Below, in pieces: positions 45,998-55,352 of a DNA stretch of 64,000 bases. Within the stretch, counting starts at the first letter, position 1. The number at the start of each line of letters is the position of its first letter. The notes under the pieces were generated by a model. That model saw nothing but the letters and a program-made list of their open reading frames with translations. It ran no database searches and had not been told where the DNA came from. A program made the translations under genes and the position numbers. The stretch lies in the NCBI GenBank assembly GCA_938010615.1, contig CALLUY010000093.1:1-64000 (forward strand). Direction: 5' to 3'. The stretch comes from an uncultured Pirellulaceae bacterium. GTDB taxonomy: Bacteria; Planctomycetota; Planctomycetia; Pirellulales; Pirellulaceae.

Positions 45998-46492
45998 TCA
46001 GGCAGCGCGTCGCTGGCTTGAATTTTCACGTGAGCTTGTTTTCGGCACGACCAACACATGAGCCGTTCCACCGAGCGGACAATTCCAGGACTGGACCGTC
46101 GCATTCATCAGGATGCTCAATTGATTCAGCTTGCCAAGGTGAACATTTGTGTCGATGCCGACGATCCGAGGCAGCTGTTGTTCGGTTTCAGTTGGCTCAT
46201 CTTGCACGTCGCTGATGCCGCTGTCTGCAATTTCAAGCTCCCATTGGAATTCGGCGTTGACCAGCGTCGCTTCCAGTTCGCCACCTTGAGGCATCGCGTC
46301 GATCGCATTCTCAACCATCGCTGCAACCGCATGATGGACCAGCTTTCGATCGTATGGCGCCGAAACTTCTTCGATGTCCAACAACAAATTTACATTTTTC
46401 GCTTCGCACGTATTTCGATATTCGGAGACCACTTGCCGGACGAAATCGGACAGTGAGTTATTCGATAATTGGACCATGAGCGACTTAACCAT
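45998..46492 (-). CDS. Histidine-kinase-like ATPase (GHKL) fragment protein
   Basis: The 164-residue protein from the ATG at 46492 has the N-box VAAMVENAIDAMPQGGEL and a G1-like DSG motif (EIADSGISDV). No dimerisation or histidine-phosphorylation helix is visible, so it looks like an isolated HATPase domain, as in anti-sigma kinases or phosphotransfer partners. A GTG start at 46606 would add 38 unlikely residues. It lies between the anti-sigma gene and the FliF-like gene. Confidence 0.65.
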   Translation of the reverse strand: MVKSLMVQLSNNSLSDFVRQVVSEYRNTCEAKNVNLLLDIEEVSAPYDRKLVHHAVAAMVENAIDAMPQGGELEATLVNAEFQWELEIADSGISDVQDEPTETEQQLPRIVGIDTNVHLGKLNQLSILMNATVQSWNCPLGGTAHVLVVPKTSSRENSSQRRAA

Positions 46493-46632
46493 GAGGTCGT
46501 GAGCAGTTCGAACATGGCTTGTACCGAAATCAGAATACTCACGCAATGTTGGTTGCGAGCGTGAGGAGATAGGAGAGATAGCGAGGCAAGGGGAAACGGT
46601 TACCACGAACTACATCAACAAACCACGCACCG

Positions 46633-47730
46633 TTACTTTTCGATGACTTCGTACTTGATTTTCAATGCTGGCACATGGCACGGAGCAATCACATTGTCAC
46701 GTTCTCCGAGGCCTGGGCCAACGATGCCCAAATCGTTTTCGTAGATCGCGTCATCTCCAATCGAGTGTGCCGTGGCAAACTGGACGTGTCCGTCGGCGAA
46801 GAAACAGTTCTGCCCTTTTCCTTCGTGGTTCTCGCTGCCGCGACCCGGCAAATGAGACGAAGGCATGTCCGCGATGATCACGGAGTAAGAAGATCCATCG
46901 TTTTTCCGCGCAGAATATTCATCTCCATCGAAGAACCCCAATGCGTAACCAAAATGGCCTCCCATGCGACGGCGAAGCACATCCAACTGGGCTCCTTTGG
47001 CAGCACGGATTTGATGAATCGTTGGAATCCGGGGAGGCTCACTCTCTGTTCGCCCGGCACAAGCAAACAAAGCATCGTTTTGGATGAAGCCAGCATCTTT
47101 GAGCACTGGCGCAAAGAGACCGTTGTTGGCGGACGCCATACCAACACTTGGAATGTTAATGAAATGGCCGCTGTGCAGTTCGCTGTAGACCAGCATTGCG
47201 TTACCGACTTCGGTCAAATTGTGTTTACACGAATTGATTCGACCATGAAAACGAGAATGGGAGATTGCGGGTAACAAGACGCTGGCAAAAATCGCTAAAA
47301 TGGCGACTCCAGCGAGCACGTCGATTCGAGACCAAGATCGCGGATGGCTGAACCGATCTCTCAACCGACTGAACGTGAACGGCTCCAGATCTGAACCCGA
47401 CGAAGGGGGAGAATCATCAAATAAGTCACGAACGGCTTCGGAGTCCGACGTTCCAAACATTTCCCCAATGGCATCGCCACCATCGAGGAGATTCTGATTG
47501 CCATGTTTCAAGCTGGCGACAAGTTCGCAAGTCCGCCGAGCCAAGCCAGGACGATTGCCTGGTTCTCCGAATGTCAGGCTGTCCAAAGGAGACATCGTTT
47601 GGCGCAGCTGCAATAGCTGATCTTCGATCTCCGGATTGGCGTCAATCTGTTCTTGGAGGTCACGTTCTTCCTGAGCATCCAATGCTCCCAGGACGTAACC
47701 CAGCAAATCTTCTTGCGATGGGTGTTTCAC
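46633..47730 (-). CDS. Anti-sigma factor fused to prepilin-like H-X9-DG domain
   Basis: The 365-residue protein has an N-terminal planctomycete anti-sigma-like helix pair (SQEDLLGYVLGALDAQEERDLQEQI; no zinc-finger cysteines). A membrane helix (about 138-158) follows, leading into a pilin-like alpha helix (NSCKHNLTEVGNAMLVYSELHSG). The C-terminal H-X9-DG type domain, with CFFADGHVQFATAHS, is typical of the DUF1559 prepilin-like families. It directly follows the ECF sigma gene, the standard position for its anti-sigma factor. The periplasmic pilin-like part could sense the envelope. Confidence 0.85.
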   Translation of the reverse strand: MKHPSQEDLLGYVLGALDAQEERDLQEQIDANPEIEDQLLQLRQTMSPLDSLTFGEPGNRPGLARRTCELVASLKHGNQNLLDGGDAIGEMFGTSDSEAVRDLFDDSPPSSGSDLEPFTFSRLRDRFSHPRSWSRIDVLAGVAILAIFASVLLPAISHSRFHGRINSCKHNLTEVGNAMLVYSELHSGHFINIPSVGMASANNGLFAPVLKDAGFIQNDALFACAGRTESEPPRIPTIHQIRAAKGAQLDVLRRRMGGHFGYALGFFDGDEYSARKNDGSSYSVIIADMPSSHLPGRGSENHEGKGQNCFFADGHVQFATAHSIGDDAIYENDLGIVGPGLGERDNVIAPCHVPALKIKYEVIEK

Positions 47731-47829
47731 GGGTTGTTCTCAAAGGTTCTGGTCGATCCGATTCAATCATTGAATCGGAGGGCGAAGTTGTCCCGGCTTA
47801 TCAGAAGAAGCCGCAACAGTCATCCCGGC

Positions 47830-48480
47830 TTAATCGACCTGCGAAGTATGGTTCCAAACGTCGGTCAATCTTGCGATCGCAGAATGCAGTCGACTCTTAA
47901 CAGTCCCGACTGGAACGTCCAGCACTTCAGCGGCTTCCCGGTACTTCATCCCCTGATAGTAAACCAGTTGAATTAGCACATTCATAGACTCTGGAAGTTG
48001 GCTAAGTGCTTTTCGCACCAGACGTCGACGTTCGGTCTCAAGAGCAGCATTGGCCGGATCTGGATCATCGCTTTCGAGCAAATTGATCAGACGACCCACA
48101 TCTTCGCTGTCCTGAAACCGAGGCGTATCGAGGCTGACATTCCGATGCCGTTTGTTTCGACGTTTTGCGTCGATGGCAGCATTGGTTGCGATCGTGTAAA
48201 GCCACGGACGGAAACGGCGACCTTCATCGAACAGATGGCTCTTGAGATGAACTTGCAGGAACGTCGTTTGAAAAACGTCCTCTGCCATCTCTGCGTTGCC
48301 AAGATACCGGCGCAGATAGCTGAACAACTCTCGCTCGTACCGGTAGACCAACGATGCGTAAAGTTCGCGATCGCCTGACTCTCGATAATCGATAAGTAGT
48401 TGTTCGTCTGTCACTGGTTCTGACTTTGCTTTCAGTTGTCGATCTGAATCGAAGTAGATGTCGTTGACCGTAGCTTCCAT
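47830..48480 (-). CDS. ECF RNA polymerase sigma factor
   Basis: The 216-residue protein has region 2 (ELFSYLRRYLGNAEMAEDVFQTTFLQVHL, FRPWLYTIATNAAIDAKRR) and region 4 (LSQLPESMNVLIQLVYYQGMKYREAAEVLDV, GTVKSRLHSAIARL). The ATG at 48480 is used; the upstream open extension is Lys/Arg-rich and not sigma-like. It is first in a minus-strand group with the anti-sigma chimera, HATPase and FliF-like protein. The 310-bp gap to the divergent permease contains no gene that I can support. Confidence 0.9.
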   Translation of the reverse strand: MEATVNDIYFDSDRQLKAKSEPVTDEQLLIDYRESGDRELYASLVYRYERELFSYLRRYLGNAEMAEDVFQTTFLQVHLKSHLFDEGRRFRPWLYTIATNAAIDAKRRNKRHRNVSLDTPRFQDSEDVGRLINLLESDDPDPANAALETERRRLVRKALSQLPESMNVLIQLVYYQGMKYREAAEVLDVPVGTVKSRLHSAIARLTDVWNHTSQVD

Positions 48481-48790
48481 AATTATTACGCGTCCGCACG
48501 GCAAGGGTTCGGAGAATTCTTGAATTCGCCAACCTTTGAGCCTTTTAGACGTGCCTCCTTTGCATTTCTTACGTTTAGTCCCGTTTTTCTTGCGGTTGTG
48601 GGCGTCTCTTCCCTCCGCTTTCTCAGTATCGCGGGGCCTTCGACACATCTGGTCGTTTGACAGCAAAATTCTCGCGTTCTAAATTCAGCACGCGTTTTTG
48701 CTGGCAAAGCCGACCGGTTAAACTCGCCGTAGCCCTCAGAATGCTGTTGATAAGCCCTACCGCAAGAGCCATGCCGAAGAAGGAATTTAC

Positions 48791-50410
48791 GTGACAAATA
48801 AAAAGTATCAGTGGGCACAAACAGGCGATATCAACGCGTTTTTTGGGCTCATGCTCGATAACATCGCAGGACTGGTATTGCTAGTAACGCTGCTTAGCTT
48901 CGATGGCTTCCCTGTAAAATTTGCACTGGCTTACATGGTGCCCGGAACGGCTATCGGAGTGCTTGTAGGCGACCTTTTGTTTTTCGTACTCGCGTTTTGG
49001 TACGCAAAGAAAACTGGCAAGACTGATGTGACAGCAATGCCGCTGGGACTCGACACACCAAGCACGATCGGCATGGCAGTGTTCGTGCTGGGTCCGGCTT
49101 TCAAGGCTTCAATTGGCGAAGGCATGTCGGTAGATGACGCCGCAATGCATACTTGGCATATTGGAATGTGCGCCATTCTCATCACTGGCGTCATTAAAGC
49201 AGTCTGCAGTTTCTTCTCCGGCTGGGTTCATCGAATGGTCCCCAGAGCCGGCTTGCTAGGTTCACTTGCTGCAATCGCACTCTTGCTGATTGGCTTCTTG
49301 CCTTTAACTGAGATTGCGAAGACAGCTCCTATCGTTGGCTTGGCCTCTTTCGCGATCGTTTTGGTAACTCTGATCGGTCGTCAAAGACTTCCTGCGGGAA
49401 TCCCCGGAGCATTAGCGGCGGTTGCCGTGGGCACGGGCCTATACTATTTGCTATTCGGGATCGGTGAAGCCTCGGGAATCGCACTGGTTGAAAGAGAGGC
49501 CGCTCTTGCTCCTCAATGGTTCCCACAACAGTGGATGGAAGCCTTCCGATTTGAGTGGCTTTCAAAGTTTAGCGACACAATTCCTTACCTTGGGTATGTC
49601 GTTCCGTTTGCCATCGTCACTGTCATTGGAGGCATTGATTGCGCCGAAAGTGCCGCTTCCGTTGGAGACGATTTTCATACACCAACCGTTATCGGCATCG
49701 AGGCGATCGCCACGCTAGTCGCAGCTTTGTGCGGAGGCGTCATTCAAACGACACCGTACATTGGGCATCCGGCCTACAAAGCGATGGGAGGCCGTGCTGC
49801 CTACACGTTGATGACGGCTCTGTTCATTGGATCAGCTGGCTTGATTGGGTTTTTCTCGTTGATGTTTCAATGGATTCCGAGGGCCGCGATTTTCCCAATT
49901 CTCATTTTTATCGGAATTGAAATCACGGCGCAGAGCTTTCACGCAACAAACAAGAAGTACTACGCCGCTCTCGCGGTCGCCTTTTTACCGGCAATCGCAA
50001 AGCTAACTTCGATCGTCGTACTCGACTACACTTTTGAAATTTCCGAAATGAGTGATCGGCTTGCACATAGTTGGCTCTATTTGAATGTTCTTGCAGGTGG
50101 ATTTATTTTCACGAGTGTTATCTGGGCGTCAGCAACGGCAAACATGGTCGACCGGAAGTATTTTTCGGCGGGAATTTGCTTTGCCCTCGGTGGCGTGTTC
50201 ACGCTGTTCGGCATTATGCACTCACCCTTGACTGGTGACAAAATGTTTCTGCCAACGGACATGATGAACGGTGATATTTTCGATGCATCTAAAGTCGCTG
50301 CCGTCCGTGACTTTGCAGTCGCCTACTTCGTGATGGCCACGATCATGATCGGACTCTGGCAAATTTTGCCTGAAAGCGAACAGGTTGCTGAGACCTCAGA
50401 CTTGCATTGA
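48791..50410 (+). CDS. NCS2-family (AzgA-like) permease
   Basis: The 539-residue membrane protein has about 12-14 helices. TDVTAMPLGLDTPST and the later IGGIDCAESAASVGDDFHT and GGVIQTTPYIGHPAYKAMGGRAAYT match the substrate-binding segments of nucleobase:cation symporters of the NCS2/AzgA group. The start is GTG at 48791 with AAGGA nearby upstream. The substrate (purine or related) cannot be fixed. Confidence 0.85.
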   Translation: MTNKKYQWAQTGDINAFFGLMLDNIAGLVLLVTLLSFDGFPVKFALAYMVPGTAIGVLVGDLLFFVLAFWYAKKTGKTDVTAMPLGLDTPSTIGMAVFVLGPAFKASIGEGMSVDDAAMHTWHIGMCAILITGVIKAVCSFFSGWVHRMVPRAGLLGSLAAIALLLIGFLPLTEIAKTAPIVGLASFAIVLVTLIGRQRLPAGIPGALAAVAVGTGLYYLLFGIGEASGIALVEREAALAPQWFPQQWMEAFRFEWLSKFSDTIPYLGYVVPFAIVTVIGGIDCAESAASVGDDFHTPTVIGIEAIATLVAALCGGVIQTTPYIGHPAYKAMGGRAAYTLMTALFIGSAGLIGFFSLMFQWIPRAAIFPILIFIGIEITAQSFHATNKKYYAALAVAFLPAIAKLTSIVVLDYTFEISEMSDRLAHSWLYLNVLAGGFIFTSVIWASATANMVDRKYFSAGICFALGGVFTLFGIMHSPLTGDKMFLPTDMMNGDIFDASKVAAVRDFAVAYFVMATIMIGLWQILPESEQVAETSDLH

Positions 50411-50620
50411 GGCCCAGACGGTTTGTTTCGAAAAGTCACCGAACCGTTGGTGACTTTTGGCAACGACCCACCAGACAAGACGCCTGAAACACAGGAAATC
50501 GCGAAGATAATTTGATCATTGGCATCGGGAAAACTGGCACGACGTTCAGTGAACGCGGTGGCGTTGGCCTAGCACGCCTTCGACTTGTCTAGTCGACAAT
50601 CGCGAAATCATTTTCAAATC

Positions 50621-50655
50621 ATGCCGCCGAGCCAATGGTTCGGTGGCATTTTTCG
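50621..50655 (+). terminator. Rho-independent terminator
   Basis: A 13-bp stem (50621-50633 with 50637-50649, two or three wobble pairs) with a 3-nt loop is followed by TTTTT. It lies downstream of the permease, and the hairpin also sits at the end of the opposing selenoprotein gene. Confidence 0.8.
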
Positions 50656-50663
50656 TTGACGAC

Positions 50664-51698
50664 TTAGCGACGCCTTCTTCGACTTGGACGCAATTCTTCT
50701 GCAGACAGTTCACCGTCTCCATTCTTGTCCAACGAAATCAACGTTTCTGATGCCGCTTCGATTTCACTTGCCGACAACTGCATGTCGCCATCTTTATCCA
50801 TCGCCGTGAAAGCTGGCATGCGGCTCAACATACGAGCAGCCCTATCGTCTCCCGATGGTCTTTCACCACGACCTTGCGCTGCAGATCGCGGCTTGGGTGA
50901 TTTGCCGCCAAGTTCATCCTCGATCGCGTCCGCAAGTTCATCCGGACTGAATCCTCGTGGACCCTTGTCGCCAGCGTACGCAATTTTGCCGTCTTTACCA
51001 ACAAGATAAATTCGATCGGGAAGCGACGCGTAGTCTTTCGATGCTTTGTTGTCGATATTGTCTAGCAGTGCAGGAATTTCCAAACCCATCTCATCAAGAA
51101 ACTTTTGGGCGACGTCACGTCGTTCTTCTGTCGTCACGGGCTGTTCGACATCTTTTCCGGCAGGTCTGTCGCTGTCGGCAGCGTGAGCTTCGCTGGTGTA
51201 GACAATGAAGAACTGAACTTTATCAGCGTACTTTGCTTGCATCTCTTTCAGTTGACCAACTGAACGTACGAAAGGCGGTCAAGTGCAGCTTCCGAATATC
51301 AATGCAACGGGTTGCTTGTCAGTAAAACTCGAAAGGGTAACTGTTTTGTTTTTGTCTCTGATTTCAGTCAGCGAAAAATCTGGAGCAGCATCACCAGCTT
51401 GCGGCGCGTCGCCGGAACCACCTCGGCGTCTGGATCCTGATTCCCAGTCCTTTTTTGAAAGCACGCCGTCGCCGTTTTTGTCCAGACTTTTGAGTCCCTC
51501 CTCGCCTCGCGTGTACTCCTCGGCAGTCACAGTGCCATCTTTGTCGGCGTCATATTTATTGGCGACGAATTCCCAGCCGCTGCCGCCTCGACCACCACCA
51601 CGATTTCGCTGAGCACTCACGTCATCGACCGGCACATGGATCGCAAAAACGATAGCCGCAGCAAGAAAAACCAGCCAACATCGGGAAGAAGAATTCAT
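50664..51698 (-). CDS. Iodothyronine deiodinase-like selenoprotein with EF-hands
   Basis: With UGA at 51279-51281 read as selenocysteine, the protein has 344 residues and Sec140. A signal peptide (about 1-30, ending VSAQ) is followed by two EF-hand loops (DADKDGTVTAEEY; DKNGDGVLSKKDW) and then a thioredoxin-fold domain. This carries LIFGSCT-U-PPF, IVYTSEAHAAD and LPDRIYLVGKDGKIAYAGDKGP, the hallmarks of the deiodinase family including the EAHA motif. Two more EF-hands (MDKDGDMQLSASEI; DKNGDGELSAEEL) end it. An AAAGGA box precedes the ATG at 51698. It is probably a secreted or periplasmic calcium-binding redox enzyme; halogen removal is inference. Confidence 0.92.
51247..51281 (-). promoter_or_regulatory. 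Bacterial SECIS element (deiodinase-like gene)
   Basis: On the minus strand, 14 nt after the UGA, TTCAGTT pairs perfectly with AACTGAA around the loop GGTC (stem arms 51258-51264 and 51247-51253, loop 51254-51257). The loop GGUC is the one bound by SelB in E. coli formate dehydrogenase mRNA, and the UGA-to-loop distance of 21 nt fits bacterial SECIS rules. Confidence 0.9.
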
Positions 51699-51791
51699 CG
51701 TTTGTCCTTTGAATGGAGAATACACACAGTATTAACCACGTGACGATCTCGAAGTGGCGACACATTTTCTTGATTTATTTGCGACGGAACG

Positions 51792-54179
51792 CTAACCAGA
51801 ACTCTCACGCAACAGGCGTTCAAACTTGTCTTTCAACTCTGAATCCTCCCAACCGGGCGGTACAGCTTTGATGTACTTCAACATCTTCGTGGCCTCGGCG
51901 CTCTTTCCGGATTCGTGCAACAACTTCGCGACGTTGTATTTTGCTTCGAACCAAGCAGGAGTTTGCTGTTTCGTTCGCGAACCGATTGATCGCCACAACT
52001 TCAAGGCACTTTCACCTTTGGAAACTCTTGCCATGCCAAGCAACACGGTCAGGTTCTTTGAATCAGATGCCATTAGCTGTTGAAAGATCGCCTGAGCTTC
52101 AATCTCCTTACCGAGCTCCGCCAACGCCGATGCGCGGGCCAGCAAAAACTGGTTCTTTTGCCTTTGGTCCTTCGTTTTTGTGATCGCATTGTCAGCAATC
52201 GCCAGCTTGGTTTCGCTAACTTGTTTGGATTCATCCATGCGATCCAACAATCGCAAAAGTTGAGCAACCACTCTGCCATCAAACGGCGCTGCATTGGCTT
52301 TGCTGATCCTCAGAGCCTTTTCCTTGCTTTGGCCAAGAAACGCCAACAAGTATTGGAATTCAGCATTGGATTCAGCCGTCTGCAAATCGGCAGACTCGTT
52401 CATTCGATCAGCAGACATTTTTTTGTCCTCGGCTCGCCAAGCCAAACAGAGTTCAGCCATGGCGACGGCAACAAGTGGCTTGCCGCTGTCAGAACAGTTC
52501 GAATACATATCCGCCCAACTCTGTAGCAATTGCCTCGCCAACGATCGAGTCGCCAAATCTTGCTTCTCTTGTACCGCCAGTTGCCTGCGCGCGGCAGACC
52601 GAGCCAACCGTACCGACGCGGGAAATAATGTGCTTTGGGTTTGGGTTTTCATCAGCGTCTGGAAAGCAGATTTGTAATCCCTGCGACCAGACTGCAGTGA
52701 AGCTACCCAATATCGCGCTTGGCTGGACGTTTCAGATTCTGGCCACTGCTTGAAGTGGACTGTCGATTCGATTTCGAACTGGTCAGATTTAGCCTTCGAA
52801 AGATTCCAACAACCTCGCAAATGAATCGAGGCAGCAAGTTCCTCATTTGGGTACGCCTTGCCAGGCTTCAAAAGCGCCGCCGCAGCTTCGTCATGTTTAC
52901 TTTGCTTCTCAAGCGCCATCGCCGCTCGAACGGTGGTCGTCAAACCGGCCGCACAATCACCGGCAGAGAATTGCGATTCGGCTACAGAAAGATAGCCACG
53001 TGCCGCCGCGTCGAGGTCACCATTCTTTTCCGCTTTGTCGGCAGCCTCGAGCAGCATTCGAAGTCCGGCTGAATCGACGGTCGCAGTTCTCGCAGGTGCT
53101 GCAGCCCGCGAACCGGAAAGCAAGGCAATATCGGCTCGTCGAGCCCAATACGCGCCGTGACGATCCGAGACATCGCTTGCAAGCCTGGAAGCTTTCTCAA
53201 TTTGTCCAGCGGCAACGAACAGCTGAATCAATGCGACTTCGGTTTCCGCATCGTATCGTGACTTACTCGCTCGATCGGCAACGCTTTTCATTCGCTTGAC
53301 GTCGCCGCTGGCGATCGCCAACGCGGCTTCTTCTTGCAACAACATTCCATCAGTCGACTTTGGACGCTTCTTGGTTCGCAACGTTTTCAATATTTGATCC
53401 GCCGCCTCGTTTTCACCCAACATTCGTCGACAGGAGGCCTCATTGATCCAAGTCTTCCACCATAATGGTCGCGATTCGGAAACGGCAGCGCGAACAGCGG
53501 TCAGCTGCGTGAGCACGCGACCCAATGAATCGATTCGATTCAGAGTTTCAGATTCTGAACTGGTGTCCGTTAGCTCGGCACTGGTCAAGTTCACGACCGC
53601 CAATTGATAGTCGAGATTCGTCCCGAGCGTTCGCAATTGATCGCTGGATAGCATGTGTGGCGAAAGATTTTGGTTGGCTTGTGCCTTCACGGTGTCGAGT
53701 CGCAGTTGACGAGTTCGATTCAATATCGTTCGAGCAGACAAGAGCTGTTCCAATCCAAGTTCACGACCGTTTGGAACTGAACCATTCGCAGCAACTTCTT
53801 GCTGTAACAATTTTGCAAATGATAGATGAGCCAACGCTTGCTGCAGCCCAACCAAAATCGTTCGCGGGTTTTTCGGATGGGTGGTCGAAAACTGTTCTGC
53901 GATTTGATCGACTTGTTTCCATTGCTGCTCGCGATCGGAACCTGTTCGCGATTTCGAAGTTTGCACTCGAATGCGTTCGATCGCAATCGAGGCATGATCG
54001 GTTGGAGTGAGTCCTTCACGGGTCAGCAATTTCAGGCAGTGAGATTCAGCCAAATCGAAAAGGGCTCTGTCTCGTAGTCCGCCGACAAGTTTTTTTTCGC
54101 GCTGATTGAAGACGGCTTCTTGAGCACAGCACTGAGATACCATGAAACTGGCGAAAGCCAATACAAGCCCGAAGCGCAT
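51792..54179 (-). CDS. Secreted TPR-type protein
   Basis: The 795-residue protein has a signal peptide (about 1-22, ending CCAQ) and then an almost entirely helical, repeat-rich body with many TPR-like pairs (ARASALAELGKEIEAQAIFQQL, AKYNVAKLLHESGKSAEATKML). The ATG at 54179 is used because the upstream open frame runs through the palindromic repeat. It is the last gene of the ExbB/ExbD operon. It is presumed to be periplasmic and to scaffold the proton-motive-force-driven machine. Confidence 0.82.
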   Translation of the reverse strand: MRFGLVLAFASFMVSQCCAQEAVFNQREKKLVGGLRDRALFDLAESHCLKLLTREGLTPTDHASIAIERIRVQTSKSRTGSDREQQWKQVDQIAEQFSTTHPKNPRTILVGLQQALAHLSFAKLLQQEVAANGSVPNGRELGLEQLLSARTILNRTRQLRLDTVKAQANQNLSPHMLSSDQLRTLGTNLDYQLAVVNLTSAELTDTSSESETLNRIDSLGRVLTQLTAVRAAVSESRPLWWKTWINEASCRRMLGENEAADQILKTLRTKKRPKSTDGMLLQEEAALAIASGDVKRMKSVADRASKSRYDAETEVALIQLFVAAGQIEKASRLASDVSDRHGAYWARRADIALLSGSRAAAPARTATVDSAGLRMLLEAADKAEKNGDLDAAARGYLSVAESQFSAGDCAAGLTTTVRAAMALEKQSKHDEAAAALLKPGKAYPNEELAASIHLRGCWNLSKAKSDQFEIESTVHFKQWPESETSSQARYWVASLQSGRRDYKSAFQTLMKTQTQSTLFPASVRLARSAARRQLAVQEKQDLATRSLARQLLQSWADMYSNCSDSGKPLVAVAMAELCLAWRAEDKKMSADRMNESADLQTAESNAEFQYLLAFLGQSKEKALRISKANAAPFDGRVVAQLLRLLDRMDESKQVSETKLAIADNAITKTKDQRQKNQFLLARASALAELGKEIEAQAIFQQLMASDSKNLTVLLGMARVSKGESALKLWRSIGSRTKQQTPAWFEAKYNVAKLLHESGKSAEATKMLKYIKAVPPGWEDSELKDKFERLLRESSG

Positions 54180-54214
54180 TAACAAAACACGTGAAAATTG
54201 AAAAATGCGAAGCG

Positions 54215-54378
54215 TTGCAATACAAGCCCGACGCGCAAGCGAGGGACCGGGAAATCCTCGGAAATATTCCCTCGCTTGCGCGTCGGGCTTGTATTTGCGC
54301 AACATCAAAAAGCGCAAGCGAGTGAATCGCCGAACCCTAACGCGATTCACTCGCTTGCGCTTCGGGCTTGTATTGCGA
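54215..54378. repeat. Complete palindromic element, GCAAGCGAG family
   Basis: There are two nested parts. A 25-bp arm containing ACAAGCCCGACGCGCAAGCG (54220-54244) faces its reverse complement at 54270-54294. Then agcgcaagcgagtgaatcgc faces gcgattcactcgcttgcgct, with a ggcttgtattgc tail. It has the same core as 138-172 and 4960-5034. It sits between a TPR gene and an exbD gene of one operon. Confidence 0.88.
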
Positions 54379-54382
54379 TCAC

Positions 54383-54844
54383 TCATTTCCCACCCGACAC
54401 GGCAAACTGAACTTTCGCAAAACCGCTCAATTTCGCGGCGTCCCACGCGTTCACGATATGCTCAAGCGGAACTTCCTGATCGGGATACAGAATCACAGGA
54501 GCATCCGTACTGATATCCGCGATCGTGGTTAGCTGTTGTTTCACGGCGGCCAAATCAGCGAGTGGCTGATCGCTGACAAACCAGCGAGGCGAACCCTCTT
54601 CGACTTTGATGCGAATCACCAAGTTATCCAGATCCGCCGGCTCGGGAACGTCCACTTGCTCAAGCGGATCATCCGCACCAGCGGCTTGTGAAAGCTGGCT
54701 GGGCATGACTTGCTCAACGACTGCGAAACTGGCGGTCCATACGAAAAACACCAACAGCAGAAACACAACGTCGATCATTGGCGTCATCGCGGAATCGATA
54801 TCCGTCGCGGGACCGGTTTGAACATATTGCGATGGCTTCTTCAT
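54383..54844 (-). CDS. ExbD/TolR-type biopolymer transport protein
   Basis: The 153-residue protein has one N-terminal helix with the conserved Asp (AMTPMIDVVFLLLVFF) and a periplasmic domain ending AKLSGFAKVQFAVSGG. It is a proton-channel partner of ExbB. It overlaps the preceding exbD gene by four bases, showing coupling. Confidence 0.9.
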   Translation of the reverse strand: MKKPSQYVQTGPATDIDSAMTPMIDVVFLLLVFFVWTASFAVVEQVMPSQLSQAAGADDPLEQVDVPEPADLDNLVIRIKVEEGSPRWFVSDQPLADLAAVKQQLTTIADISTDAPVILYPDQEVPLEHIVNAWDAAKLSGFAKVQFAVSGGK

Positions 54845-55272
54845 GGGCTACCTCCCGCGTCACGGTAAACCGCGAACCCAACATTCCAAATTCCCGATTG
54901 TGTACAGCTCAACATCACCGGTTCAATTTTCGACCACGGCGCCGAACGACTGGAACGAATTCGCACTTCGATGTCTTCGCCTTTCTCATTGCGAACCGCT
55001 TTGAGCATCGGAACCAGTTGTGCTTTTGTGATCGGGCGACCGGAGACAAGAAAATCACCGCTGTCTAGAATATTGATCGTGACTCGCGGAGTTTCCTGAT
55101 CGACATCGTTGTCGGCGGATGACGCCAATGGCAAATCGAGTTCCTGTTGAGTCTCCTGCTTTTGCAAGTGACTGCTGACGAGAAAGAAAATGATCAGCAG
55201 GAACACAACGTCGATCATCGGCGTCATGTTGAAGCCCGGTTTTCGCACCGGTTGGTATCGAGGAATTTGCAT
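54841..55272 (-). CDS. ExbD/TolR-type protein, second copy
   Basis: The 143-residue protein has FNMTPMIDVVFLLIIFFLVSS, with the channel Asp, and a periplasmic tail ending GIWNVGFAVYRDAGG. The ATG at 55272 is used; the frame extends upstream through a palindromic repeat. It pairs with the following exbD to form a heteromeric ExbB/ExbD complex, as is common in planctomycetes. Confidence 0.9.
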   Translation of the reverse strand: MQIPRYQPVRKPGFNMTPMIDVVFLLIIFFLVSSHLQKQETQQELDLPLASSADNDVDQETPRVTINILDSGDFLVSGRPITKAQLVPMLKAVRNEKGEDIEVRIRSSRSAPWSKIEPVMLSCTQSGIWNVGFAVYRDAGGSP

Positions 55273-55282
55273 GGTTGCGTCA

Positions 55283-55341
55283 GTGGCATAGGCCTCTGGC
55301 CTGTGTGTCTTATGCAATCACAGGCCAGAGGCCTATGCCAC
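55283..55341. repeat. Perfect 23-bp palindrome, GTGGCATAGGC family
   Basis: The left arm starts GTGGCATAGGCCTCTGGCC, and the right arm is its exact 23-bp reverse complement with a 13-nt loop. A diverged copy is at 8828-8877. It lies between exbB and exbD inside an operon. Confidence 0.9.
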
Positions 55342-55352
55342 CTTTTCCTTTC

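Noticed and set aside
50664-51242. Independent gene starting at an internal ATG after SCT-UGA
   Set aside because: It lacks a signal peptide and the catalytic motif. The frame joins exactly to the upstream SCT motif through UGA, followed by a SECIS hairpin.
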